This document shows positions 33,636 to 42,468 of a stretch of DNA of 45,809 bases, piece after piece. The stretch comes from a virus. The stretch spans positions 1 through 45,809 of IMG/VR virus record IMGVR_UViG_3300032268_000470, one strand, 5' to 3'. Made by a program: the position numbers and the translations under genes. The notes beneath the pieces are model-generated. The model searched no databases and was not told the origin of the DNA. It was given only the letters and a program-made list of their open reading frames with translations. The number at the start of each line of letters is the position of its first letter. Positions within the stretch are counted from its first letter, which is position 1.

Positions 33636-35174
33636 ATGAAAAAAATAAAAGAGAAAATCCAACAACTCGAAACACAAATACTTGAAAACCACATCACAAA
33701 AGAAAAAGAGTTGTTGATTAACGAAATGAAAAAAATAGGAATAGAAAAATTACCCTATTCTTACTCAGCCCTGAAACAGTTTATTGACCCCGAGACAATG
33801 AACTTTCACTATAACAAACATTATAAGGGATATGTGGATAAATTGAATGACGCTTTAAATAAAAAGAAATACGGGGATTTAGAGTTAGAACAAATAATCA
33901 AAACAATAAGTCGTTTTGATAAAACAATAAGAAACAACGCAGGAGGAGCATTTAACCACGCATTGTTTTGGAATATGTTAACACCAACTCCAAAGAAATT
34001 AGAAGGAGAATTACTTAAAAAAATCACAAAACAATTCGGAAGTTTCACTGCGTTCAAGAAACAATTTGATACTGTTGCCAAAGATAGATTCGGTTCAGGG
34101 TGGGTATGGTTAGTCCTTACTGCCAAGAACACATTAAAGATTATGTCGACTCCAAATCAAGACAATCCTTTAATGAATGTGATTGAAGGTGGTGGGTTTC
34201 CAATATTAGGGTTAGACTTATGGGAACACGCTTACTACTTGAAGTATAGAAACAAGCGAGACGAATATATTGTTAACTTTTGGAAAGTTGTAAACTGGGA
34301 ATTTGTTTCCAAGTTATATGAAATGAAAACGGAAACTAAATTAGTAGAATCCGTTAAGTTAGAAAAGTTGATAACAGAATCCAAAGAGGCAAAATTTTGT
34401 GACGCCAAGGAAGTTCAATTCTACAGAGAACTTATTAATAATTCAAACATTAAGAGAATATACCAAGACGGAGTAACTAATGCTTTAAAAGAAGTGTTTA
34501 GTCAATTTTGGGTTGATAGTACAAATAAAGAAATGTCAGGGTTTTATGGATTAGAGTCTAAAGAAGGAAGGTCTATTTTAAATAACCTAAACACAAACTT
34601 CAACACTTTTTGTTTATTAACCAAAGCAATTAATACTCAAATTGAAAAAATAGGTAGACCTGAAAAGAAATTTGATTTTTCTAAAAAAGAAAATAGAACC
34701 ATTAAAGAGATTAACAGATTAATGAATGCGTTGTATCATTTCAAAACAGAAATATTCACAAAAAACAACGAGGAGTTTATTAACATAATTAAAGTATTAA
34801 AAAAATTGTGGGATAGAGGACAAAAATCTGAAGATGATGTTTTAATTAAAATTGAAAAATATTTTGGGGATTCCGCAAAACTTGAAAAGACTGGAGGACA
34901 TGGTCAAAAAACCGACGCACTCCTTGGTGTTGATTTAACAATTACTTTAAATGAAACAAGATATACCGCTCAGGTTAAACCATTTTCAAGAATAATAAAC
35001 GAAGATGGAAAAATTACTGTAAAAGATACAGGAAATGTTAAACCGTACGATGTTGATTGGTTGATATTTATTAATACAAAATCAAACGAGATTTTGATTT
35101 TTGAAAACAACCCGATTAAAAATCATAATCAATATGTGTTTAATGAGAGTTCATTAATTCATAAAATAGAATAG
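33636..35174 (+). CDS. Fe/Mn superoxide dismutase fused to a PD-(D/E)XK-like C-terminal domain
   Basis: 512 residues. Residues 1-35 form a charged helix. Residues about 38-232 are a complete iron/manganese superoxide dismutase: LPYSYSAL, ligand H58 with H62 (MNFHYNKHY), H108 in NNAGGAFNHALFW, and D194/H198 in LDLWEHAYY, followed by YRNKRDEYIVNFW and VNWEFV. The Gly-Gly before NH and Q175 in NQDNPLM point to the manganese (or cambialistic) type. Residues 240-400 are helical and unrecognised. Residues about 400-500 resemble a PD-(D/E)XK nuclease: E407, D427/D433 in TDALLGVDLTI, and Q446-V-K448 in YTAQVKPF, then a DWLIFIN strand. A usual SOD has about 200 residues, so the fusion is unusual. The frame is continuous. 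It precedes the gp13-like neck gene by 17 nt. Confidence 0.85.
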   Translation: MKKIKEKIQQLETQILENHITKEKELLINEMKKIGIEKLPYSYSALKQFIDPETMNFHYNKHYKGYVDKLNDALNKKKYGDLELEQIIKTISRFDKTIRNNAGGAFNHALFWNMLTPTPKKLEGELLKKITKQFGSFTAFKKQFDTVAKDRFGSGWVWLVLTAKNTLKIMSTPNQDNPLMNVIEGGGFPILGLDLWEHAYYLKYRNKRDEYIVNFWKVVNWEFVSKLYEMKTETKLVESVKLEKLITESKEAKFCDAKEVQFYRELINNSNIKRIYQDGVTNALKEVFSQFWVDSTNKEMSGFYGLESKEGRSILNNLNTNFNTFCLLTKAINTQIEKIGRPEKKFDFSKKENRTIKEINRLMNALYHFKTEIFTKNNEEFINIIKVLKKLWDRGQKSEDDVLIKIEKYFGDSAKLEKTGGHGQKTDALLGVDLTITLNETRYTAQVKPFSRIINEDGKITVKDTGNVKPYDVDWLIFINTKSNEILIFENNPIKNHNQYVFNESSLIHKIE

Positions 35175-35180
35175 TTAAGA

Positions 35181-35188
35181 TATTTATT
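35181..35188 (+). promoter_or_regulatory. Candidate late promoter motif TATTTATT before the gp13-like gene
   Basis: Sense TATTTATT 3 nt upstream of the ATG at 35192; very close to the start, as also seen at 31792 and 39908. Confidence 0.4.
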
Positions 35189-35191
35189 GAC

Positions 35192-36316
35192 ATGGCAGTA
35201 TTACCAGAACCAGAAAGAAGTAGGATATATACGAGAATCAAACATCAGTTAGGTGCACCACTAAGAAGTGTTGAACTTGAAGATGAAATGATGGATTCGT
35301 TAATGGAGTTAGCAATTGGGGATTACGAAGAGTATATCCTACAATGGTTAATTGATTCTCAATGGGTTAACTTAGTTAACTTGAATATGAATGAAAGGTC
35401 TGTTGCAAGAGCGTTAGTTACAAGAACTATGGATTTTGAACAACAGTTTAGTTACGCATATTCTAAAATTGTGGGTCTTCAAACTGAAGGTCCTTGGGTT
35501 TTAAAGAAAGATTATTTTGTTCTTGAAAAGAACGTTCAAACATATGAAATTCCTGCAGGTAGAGAAGTTAACGAGCTATTATGGTTTAGTGACCAACCTT
35601 GGACTGCGTTTGGAATTGGTGGAATGGCTGGTGGTTTTGGTGGTATCGGATTAGGTGCCGACCAAGCGGGATTTGCTCAAATGGGTAATCAAGGTTCTTA
35701 TTTTATGATGTCAGGTTTTGATTATTTAATCAGAATGCAAGAATCAAATATTCTTAATAGAATATTAGGAGGTTCAATGACATATAGAATAACAGGATTA
35801 CCTGACGGTAAAAAGTTAATTCACTTAATGAATACACCTGGTGGTAAATTTAACTGGTCAAGTTATAGTCAATACGTGGGTAAAGCCGTATGGTATTGGT
35901 ACTATGATGTTGAACCTGATAGTAGAGCTGATTGTCTCAAAAACAATCCTGATATTATTAAACTACCTACAGATGTTCCAATCGAATCACTTAGTTGGGA
36001 GGACTTAAACGTACCTGGTCAACAATGGGTAAGAAGATGGTTTACAGCCTATTGCAAAGAAACTTTGGCAAGAGTCAGAGGTAAATATAGTGGTAACTTA
36101 AAGACACCTGATTCTGAAATTATAATGGATTATCAGAGTTTACTTACTGAGGCTAAAGACGAAAAGACCAAATTAATAGACGAACTAACAGGAGCTGAAG
36201 GATGGTTGACAAGAATGAGACCCGATAAAGTAATGGAACGAGAAGCATTAATTGCGGAAAACTTGAACAAGCAAATGAAGTTCAGAGCAATGCCTCGTCA
36301 AATATATGTAATTTAA
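35192..36316 (+). CDS. Neck protein (gp13-like)
   Basis: 374 residues (T4 gp13 has 309). The opening RIYTRIKHQLGAPLRSVELEDEMMDSLMELA (read as parts around residues 12-42) is the hallmark of T4-type neck proteins: a helix, a LGAP turn, then a helical acidic stretch. Residues 137-170 are a Gly-rich loop (GGMAGGFGGIGLGAD) that is probably a surface insertion. The C-terminal half is helical with many charged residues. Expected to join the DNA-filled head to the tail. It sits on the plus strand, while tail genes are on the minus strand, with the 111-aa gene next. Confidence 0.72.
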   Translation: MAVLPEPERSRIYTRIKHQLGAPLRSVELEDEMMDSLMELAIGDYEEYILQWLIDSQWVNLVNLNMNERSVARALVTRTMDFEQQFSYAYSKIVGLQTEGPWVLKKDYFVLEKNVQTYEIPAGREVNELLWFSDQPWTAFGIGGMAGGFGGIGLGADQAGFAQMGNQGSYFMMSGFDYLIRMQESNILNRILGGSMTYRITGLPDGKKLIHLMNTPGGKFNWSSYSQYVGKAVWYWYYDVEPDSRADCLKNNPDIIKLPTDVPIESLSWEDLNVPGQQWVRRWFTAYCKETLARVRGKYSGNLKTPDSEIIMDYQSLLTEAKDEKTKLIDELTGAEGWLTRMRPDKVMEREALIAENLNKQMKFRAMPRQIYVI

Positions 36317-36320
36317 TTTT

Positions 36321-36656
36321 ATGGCAATACTAAAAACAATACCATCAAGAAAAGTAATTAATGGGTTTGTCGTAGATACCTCAGAAATTTCTATAGTATC
36401 TGAAAAAGATTATACAACAAACGGAGAGTCTTGTATTGTAATTAAAGATGTTTCTGAATCTACAGTTATTTTAAATTCTAAAACAACAGACCATATTGTG
36501 GTTAAATCAATGACAAGACTTACAATCAAACCAGACATCGGTAAAATCGATGAAGACTATGATGAAATAGTTGCTGATAAGTATGCTTGTATTGAATTTA
36601 GATTTATGAGTGGAAATTGGTATATCCTATCTTCAGACGGATTGAAGCAATCCTAA
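36321..36656 (+). CDS. 111-aa probable structural protein of unknown function
   Basis: Not recognised. Strand-rich and acidic, with many Val/Ile/Thr; NGESCIVIKDVSESTVILNS and DHIVVKSMTRLTIKP look like repeated beta-hairpins. It begins 4 nt after the gp13-like gene, so it is part of the same late unit; a small virion or decoration protein is possible. Its last 24 nt overlap the end of the convergent DNA polymerase gene, so neither gene can have an independent terminator here. Confidence 0.72.
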   Translation: MAILKTIPSRKVINGFVVDTSEISIVSEKDYTTNGESCIVIKDVSESTVILNSKTTDHIVVKSMTRLTIKPDIGKIDEDYDEIVADKYACIEFRFMSGNWYILSSDGLKQS

Positions 36657-39431
36657 TTTTTCTTCCCAACCTTCTTCGGCTAAATCATACATATAATCTG
36701 GTTTAAGACCTCGTCTTTCCCAATAGTTTAATTCTTGTTCAGTTATATCTAAGACATCTTCTTGTAACTTATCTTGAGAACCCTCATCCAATGGGTGTCC
36801 ATTAATAAGTTCACACTGAGTTGTTGTAAAGATTCCTCTATCTTGAGGATTATCAACAATTAAACCATTTCTAACTTCGTCTTTAAATACAACCATCAAA
36901 GGTTCAATTCTTTTATTGAATGTTGCAATTGCTCTTGGTACATTATAATCACCAGTTAAGTCAGGGTCGTTATCCAATATATCTTTATCCAACATATAAC
37001 AGTTTACCATAACACCATCAGTTACAGGTTTTGACTTAGGATTCATAAGGGAGTTATATGCATTCGTATCTTTAATTTGCTTTACAGTCATCTTTTGAAC
37101 ATCACCCTGAGACGCCTTAGTTCCATTGTTAACATACAAAATAACATCACCTAAATTCACATTTAAATTATTTTTTAATGCTAATTCCATGTGAGCCATT
37201 CTACTCATACTGTTACCAGATTTAGTCTTTGTGGTTAACCTTTTATTATAGTCATCAAGACTTAATTTAACTTTAGCTCTTTGGGCAATCTTACTTAATG
37301 GAATTTTTTTATCAAATATGATTTGAAGGTATTCATAATAATATTCAACGAAGGCCTTACCATTACCTTGTAATAACATTTTAATACCCTTATCTAAAAA
37401 CGCCTCAATATATAATGGAAGTTTCTTTGACTTAATACTATTACCCGTTAACTTAATTTTACCCTTGGAATCCATAACAGCATAATTCTTACGAGCCAAG
37501 TTAATACAAGATGGCCATACCCCATCGGTATCAAGAGCCATCTCACCTCTCATAAAGATATCGTTATACTCAGCAACATCAGCTTCAGGTCCATAATATT
37601 TTTTACCTAATTCAACCTTCCAATTCAATCCACGTCCAACATAAACTCTGTCGTTCGCCTCATCAGGAGTAGAAAAGTTCACACCATCCGTATCCATTAC
37701 CAATGGAACATAACCTTTAGTCATAAAGAATCTAATCATTTGACGAAGGTATTGTCTACCTGTACAAGTGATTTGTTCCCCCATATACATGTCACCCCAA
37801 GCATAAACCTGAGGAGCTGATAAAGCACCGAACATCGAGTTAATGAAAATTTTAATTGGCAATTGTTTATTACCATATGATTCAGACTTCTTACGGTCAA
37901 CATTATAAAACTCTTCGGCAAGTTGTTTGTATTTGATACGAGTGTTACGGAAGTAACTCAACATACCTTTCATCGCACCTGTTACATCACAATCAGGAAA
38001 TACATCATGTACTAATTGAATAGAAGGGTATAGAGACGAGAAATCGAGCTTAAGTACGTTCTTACTATAACCAACTTTAAGTAGTCGAGAAAGACCTCCT
38101 ACGAAGTCTGTCTTGGATTCTTTTGCAGGTATTGCAAGTCCGTGTTTATAAGACCAAGCTAACATTAACATTTTCCATAATGTTGCAGTACCCATTGTGG
38201 ATACTCTTTCATAAGTTGTTGGAATCATCGCAGCCAACAAGAACGAGCCTTGATTAAACTCTTGGTCAACCTTTAGAGTTTCGTCTAAGTCATCATCAAG
38301 ATACATCTCGACTAACTTATCACCAGCAATCTGATTATAAACATCTGAACGTTTAGAACAGGCGTCATCAATCTTAGAATCAACACCGACTTTCTTATAC
38401 TTACCATTCTGAATGTTTAACCAATAGTTTTCTTTCTTTGTGTAGAATGGACCAATATCTGAATGGTCAATATATACACGGTCAGGAGCTTCAGCGTTAA
38501 TGAATTGGGTAATGTATTTCAAACCCGCAGCTTTAATACTTGAGTTAATAGCTTGAGCTCTACGAACGGCATGAATAATATCAATTACATTGTAACCCCA
38601 AATAGAAGTTTGAGTAAAGTTCTCAACCTCATTTGCAAGTTTCAACATACTATCTTTTCTTGTGAAAGAATGTTCGGGGTGTAATGATTTACAAATCTTC
38701 TTTGGGTCGATACCTAAGATTCTACATCTTTCGAATATCCAATGCCAGTCGAAGTTCGCTGAGTTATAACCACCAATAATACTTGGCTTAAGTTCATTGA
38801 TTACCTTGAAGAATTCTATGATGGCATTTCTCTCTTCAGATTCATCCATACATTCGATTACTCTGTGGTAACCTTTATTGGTTTTAATTCCAATCATGAA
38901 GATACGACCGTCCTTAGGTTCAAGTGCAGTCGTCTCTAAGTCAAATACAAGACGAGTAACCTCTTCATAGTTTTCAAAACCTTTGAATAGTCTTTTTTCT
39001 TTTGAAATTAAATATTGTTCTACGGGAGGTAGAACCAAAACCTTATCTTTAGTCTTATCACCCCACGGGTCACATCCACCTTCTCTAAAGAATTGGATTA
39101 GTTCTCTGTAACCTTTTAAGGATTTAACCATGAAAGTCATACCCTTTTGTAATCTCTCATTACCATGGGTTTCTAACTTTTCAATCATGATACCATGTTT
39201 GGTCATAGCATCTTTCTGAGCTGCTTTTGAACCATTATAAAAGTTAATCTCACGCAAGTCACCAACCCACGCAAATGGTGTGAATGTATCTTTTCGGATT
39301 TCTTTTCCTTTACCAGGGATTTCTTTGATTTTGTAAATGCAGTTCTCGCGATAGTCGTATTCGATAGCGACTATAAATTCTTCGGGGTCGTTTCCATGTA
39401 GGAACGATTCAATATCTTGGTCTGTAAACAT
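36633..39431 (-). CDS. Family B DNA polymerase (gp43-like)
   Basis: Replicative polymerase with proofreading. 932 residues (T4 gp43 has 898). Exonuclease motif I is VFDLETTALEP (D164, E166) and motif II GGYNSANFDWHW (D228). Polymerase motifs are A: LKLDFSSLYPSIQ (D463, 461-472), B: KIFINSMFGALS (527-538), C: VMDTDGVNFSTPD (D580, D582). The N-terminal 150 residues fit the usual N-terminal domain. It converges with the 111-aa gene (24-nt overlap) and is read apart from the replication operon at the left end. The C-terminus ends EKLGLLQSV, which could be the clamp-binding tip. Third exonuclease motif not assigned with certainty. Confidence 0.96.
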   Translation of the reverse strand: MFTDQDIESFLHGNDPEEFIVAIEYDYRENCIYKIKEIPGKGKEIRKDTFTPFAWVGDLREINFYNGSKAAQKDAMTKHGIMIEKLETHGNERLQKGMTFMVKSLKGYRELIQFFREGGCDPWGDKTKDKVLVLPPVEQYLISKEKRLFKGFENYEEVTRLVFDLETTALEPKDGRIFMIGIKTNKGYHRVIECMDESEERNAIIEFFKVINELKPSIIGGYNSANFDWHWIFERCRILGIDPKKICKSLHPEHSFTRKDSMLKLANEVENFTQTSIWGYNVIDIIHAVRRAQAINSSIKAAGLKYITQFINAEAPDRVYIDHSDIGPFYTKKENYWLNIQNGKYKKVGVDSKIDDACSKRSDVYNQIAGDKLVEMYLDDDLDETLKVDQEFNQGSFLLAAMIPTTYERVSTMGTATLWKMLMLAWSYKHGLAIPAKESKTDFVGGLSRLLKVGYSKNVLKLDFSSLYPSIQLVHDVFPDCDVTGAMKGMLSYFRNTRIKYKQLAEEFYNVDRKKSESYGNKQLPIKIFINSMFGALSAPQVYAWGDMYMGEQITCTGRQYLRQMIRFFMTKGYVPLVMDTDGVNFSTPDEANDRVYVGRGLNWKVELGKKYYGPEADVAEYNDIFMRGEMALDTDGVWPSCINLARKNYAVMDSKGKIKLTGNSIKSKKLPLYIEAFLDKGIKMLLQGNGKAFVEYYYEYLQIIFDKKIPLSKIAQRAKVKLSLDDYNKRLTTKTKSGNSMSRMAHMELALKNNLNVNLGDVILYVNNGTKASQGDVQKMTVKQIKDTNAYNSLMNPKSKPVTDGVMVNCYMLDKDILDNDPDLTGDYNVPRAIATFNKRIEPLMVVFKDEVRNGLIVDNPQDRGIFTTTQCELINGHPLDEGSQDKLQEDVLDITEQELNYWERRGLKPDYMYDLAEEGWEEKLGLLQSV

Positions 39432-39493
39432 ATGTAATATACGAGTGGTTTATTGGCAATCACATTGTTGTGAAGTTTACCTTACTCATCTTA

Positions 39494-39501
39494 CATAAAT
39501 A
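39494..39501 (-). promoter_or_regulatory. Candidate TATTTATG motif before the DNA polymerase gene
   Basis: Sense TATTTATG 62 nt upstream of the ATG, in the 95-nt gap after the 125-aa gene. It ends in G, unlike the others, and lies further away, so it is the weakest of the set. Confidence 0.25.
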
Positions 39502-39526
39502 TAGAAAATTAAATTGGTTAATCAAA

Positions 39527-39904
39527 TTAACAACAAGCAGTTTCTGAAATAAAACTATCTTGAACATTAATATAAAGTTCTTCTCTGATTGGAAGAATTA
39601 AATTTCCTTCGTCGTTTTTAATTAAAAATTGACCTTGGTATCTACCAGGAGTATTTGTATCTCTTGCAGAGAATTTAAAATAAATGTAATACTCGGGGTC
39701 TGCACCCTCAGGTAAAATTAGATTAACAATTTCAGCAGGAGCTGAAACAATTTTAGGAATCCCTGTTTCTACCTCAATCATAGTAAAAAATATAGTAGAA
39801 ACTTCCAAGTCTTGCATAAGTTGCAAATAACCAGACCTTCCGTCTTTTACAACCTGCATTTTTAATACAGGTAAAGTTGCGTTCTTTTTAATATAAAATT
39901 CCAT
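39527..39904 (-). CDS. 125-aa protein of unknown function, probably beta-rich virion protein
   Basis: Not recognised. The product is strand-rich: LPVLKMQVVKDGRSGYLQLMQ, YYIYFKFSARDTNTPGRYQGQFLIKN and LPIREELYINVQDSFI look like an Ig-like or jelly-roll fold. It ends in a pair of cysteines. It has its own TATTTATT motif 3 nt upstream of the ATG and follows the glycosyltransferase operon by 16 nt. A minor tail or capsid decoration role would fit but is not shown by the sequence. Confidence 0.7.
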   Translation of the reverse strand: MEFYIKKNATLPVLKMQVVKDGRSGYLQLMQDLEVSTIFFTMIEVETGIPKIVSAPAEIVNLILPEGADPEYYIYFKFSARDTNTPGRYQGQFLIKNDEGNLILPIREELYINVQDSFISETACC

Positions 39905-39907
39905 AAC

Positions 39908-39915
39908 AATAAATA
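39908..39915 (-). promoter_or_regulatory. Candidate late promoter motif TATTTATT before the 125-aa gene
   Basis: Sense TATTTATT 3 nt upstream of the ATG, within the gap after the 557-aa gene. Confidence 0.4.
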
Positions 39916-39920
39916 TACTG

Positions 39921-41594
39921 TTATGATTCTTTACGCAACTCTCTGTTATAATGTTCGAATCTATCGTGTTCTGTTGGTGTCATAAGTAATAAACCAGGGT
40001 ATAGTTCATCTTTTTTAACCAATTGGTACATATGACTCATCCATGTTTGTTCAAACGGGTGTGCCCATGTTGTATCTAAGAACATTTTTTTATTTCCTGG
40101 TCTACTAACAATCTGAGGCCAATTACAATAATAAACGTCACCAACCGCATATGGAACACCCTTGTGAGATAACACAGCATTGAATTCTGTTTTTGGAGCA
40201 TTAGGGTCAAGTCCCATTTCTGGAAGTCTTGGTTTACCTGGCCAAAACTCATCTCTTACATGTTGAGGAACATTGTACCAAGCCCACTGAGTTCCATTGT
40301 CCCCATAAAACTCAGAATAATTCATCTTTAAAAAATCAAAATTTTCTTTCTTAATAATTTCTAAAGACTTTGTATATAAATTGGAAACATATCGATTGAA
40401 TCCATTCCTACAAGATGTCCCTTCATTTGGAAAGAAGAACATATCATCCTCAAAGAATAAATAATAATCTAAATCGGTTTTATCAAAATGTTCGGCAATC
40501 CATTGTCTACCACCACATATACCTAAATTATCTTTCTTAATATGTTCAAATCCAAATTCTTCACAAATTGTTAAGTACTCTTCGGTAGTTGATAAGTCAC
40601 TTGAATTATCTAACAAAAACTTTTTAGTTTTTAATATGTAGTCCTTATCATATGCCAACATAGAATCAATAAGAGTTCTAAATTGTTTTGGACTATTGAA
40701 TGTAATAACATACAATCCAACTTTGTTTGGGTCCAAAGTATTACTAACTTTTTCTGTATTTTCACTTTTAACTTTGAGCTCATCGTTTTTTAAATTTTCA
40801 AAAAATGTTCCGATTAAACCATTTGATTCAATTTCAAAATAGTTAATCATATCCGAATGTTTATAAGTCATAATACTGAAAATTGATTCTTCAGTACCCA
40901 TGTATCCATCTTCTAATGTGGATTTAAGTAACCCATAATAAATTCCATTGATGTCTCCTATTGTATGTTTTGGTCCACCAAAAAATCCTCCTCTAGAAAC
41001 TTTGGTGACTTTGGCTCCAGCAAGAGCATTTAATTTAGGATAATTGAATCCGTGTATTTCAGTCTCAGCACCATATGGAAAACTAACAAATGAAAATTTT
41101 GAAATATATTTTGATAAATTATTTAATACTTTATCATGAGTAAAGTATCCTGGATGAACTGTATTTGTTAAACCACCATCAATCCAAAACATATATTCTG
41201 AATCAAATTGGTCCATTATTTTGGCGTCATGTAATAAAAAAACTTTAGACATAACCAATGGATTGTAGTTATCTAATCTTGCTTGAGTAGATTCTTTTAA
41301 CCAACCAACTTGATTATACCATTCTGAATTTGTTCTTATTTTTTGAATCATTGGAAAAAACTCTGAATTAGTAAACCAACTTAATGGCCTTACAATAAAC
41401 TGAGTGGTTTTAGAACTTCTTCTTTCAAAAACAAATTCTTTTAATTCTTCGTCTCCAAAGATTATTAAGTTTTCTTCAACCTCTAAAAGTTTTTCAAACT
41501 TATCTAAATAATGTTGATAAGGTCTTGACCATCCTTCGGTCAATTCACCTCTTCCAATATCCCAAATACCTGTTACTAATGTTATATTACTCAT
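39921..41594 (-). CDS. Two-domain glycosyltransferase (HtrL/YibB-like plus GT-A)
   Basis: 557 residues. The N-terminal ~285 resemble the HtrL/YibB (WlaTC) family: LVTGIWDIGRG at the start, WYNQVGWLKESTQAR, NPLVMSKVFLLHDA and FWIDGGL. The C-terminal part from about residue 300 is a GT-A-like transferase: VGLYVITFNSPKQF, DNSSDLSTT, DNLGICGGRQWIAEHF and DYYLFFEDDMFFF (EDD metal/nucleotide-sugar site near residue 385). Both halves are complete, so it may add two sugars or act as a fused pair. It overlaps the upstream 293-aa gene by 8 nt. Target (lipopolysaccharide, virion protein or DNA) unknown; the nearby repeat protein is a candidate. Confidence 0.78.
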   Translation of the reverse strand: MSNITLVTGIWDIGRGELTEGWSRPYQHYLDKFEKLLEVEENLIIFGDEELKEFVFERRSSKTTQFIVRPLSWFTNSEFFPMIQKIRTNSEWYNQVGWLKESTQARLDNYNPLVMSKVFLLHDAKIMDQFDSEYMFWIDGGLTNTVHPGYFTHDKVLNNLSKYISKFSFVSFPYGAETEIHGFNYPKLNALAGAKVTKVSRGGFFGGPKHTIGDINGIYYGLLKSTLEDGYMGTEESIFSIMTYKHSDMINYFEIESNGLIGTFFENLKNDELKVKSENTEKVSNTLDPNKVGLYVITFNSPKQFRTLIDSMLAYDKDYILKTKKFLLDNSSDLSTTEEYLTICEEFGFEHIKKDNLGICGGRQWIAEHFDKTDLDYYLFFEDDMFFFPNEGTSCRNGFNRYVSNLYTKSLEIIKKENFDFLKMNYSEFYGDNGTQWAWYNVPQHVRDEFWPGKPRLPEMGLDPNAPKTEFNAVLSHKGVPYAVGDVYYCNWPQIVSRPGNKKMFLDTTWAHPFEQTWMSHMYQLVKKDELYPGLLLMTPTEHDRFEHYNRELRKES

Positions 41595-42468
41595 AAATTC
41601 TATTAAATTCTTCTAATATTCTATAGAAGCTTTTATTGTTTAAGAAGAGTTCTTCATCAACTCCTCTAGGTGCGTTGTCCCTACACCACCAAATATCGAA
41701 ATGTTTTCTAACAAATAAATCTAAATGGTTAAAATACATTAAAGTCATAACGTGTTCTTCGTGAGGGATTCCTTTATCCTCAGATATTATTTTTTGAATA
41801 TAGTCTTCAAATAAATTAACAACCTCGTCCCACTTATCTCTGTGTCCACCAAACATACCACCAATCACATGAATACTTCTATCGTATTCAGTATACCATT
41901 TTCTATCTACAGTACCTGACCAATAGTTTCTATCATTTTCTTTACCTAAAATTAAAAACTTATCACTCGTATCCTCAATAAGATTCTTTAAAAAATCATT
42001 ATTAAACAAACTACTTTCATAATATCTTTGTTGGATATGTTCATTTGTTAGATATTTTAAAGGAATCAATCCACAATGGGATAATCCAGCATCAATCCAA
42101 TAATAATAATCATAAGATTTATCTTCGTTCCACCACCAATGGAACTTACTGTATTGAACTTCAACACACCTGTCTCCATTTTTAGTTTCCTCAATATTTT
42201 TATATTGATTAATTAAATCTTTAAATTTTGTATTTCCAATATCAAAAACTTGAAACTTAAGTTTATCTTTTGGAATTGAGTATTCGACATAAAAAAACTC
42301 TTCTAATGAAGGTAATTCTCTATCTGAAGTATAACATAGGAAATCCGCATCTGTCATCTTTAAAAGTGACAACAAACTATACCTATAATGTCCCCCTCTA
42401 TTTGGTCTACCTCCGAATTCAGTACCATATAGGTCACTGTAAATTGATGTTATAAATTTAACTGACAT
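41587..42468 (-). CDS. HtrL/YibB-like glycosyltransferase-family protein
   Basis: 293 residues. The N-terminal half opens FITSIYSDLYGTEFGGR and continues with SLLSLLKMTDADFLCYTSD, then YYYWIDAGLSH (a D-x-G type metal/substrate site at about residue 127), a stretch also found in the N-terminal domain of the neighbouring 557-aa protein (YMFWIDGGL). So the two are related and may have arisen by duplication. The C-terminal half is Trp/Tyr/Asp-rich. It overlaps its neighbours by 8 and 11 nt, which argues for coupled translation in a glycan operon. No membrane segment. Donor and acceptor sugars cannot be read from sequence. Confidence 0.7.
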   Translation of the reverse strand: MSVKFITSIYSDLYGTEFGGRPNRGGHYRYSLLSLLKMTDADFLCYTSDRELPSLEEFFYVEYSIPKDKLKFQVFDIGNTKFKDLINQYKNIEETKNGDRCVEVQYSKFHWWWNEDKSYDYYYWIDAGLSHCGLIPLKYLTNEHIQQRYYESSLFNNDFLKNLIEDTSDKFLILGKENDRNYWSGTVDRKWYTEYDRSIHVIGGMFGGHRDKWDEVVNLFEDYIQKIISEDKGIPHEEHVMTLMYFNHLDLFVRKHFDIWWCRDNAPRGVDEELFLNNKSFYRILEEFNRIYE

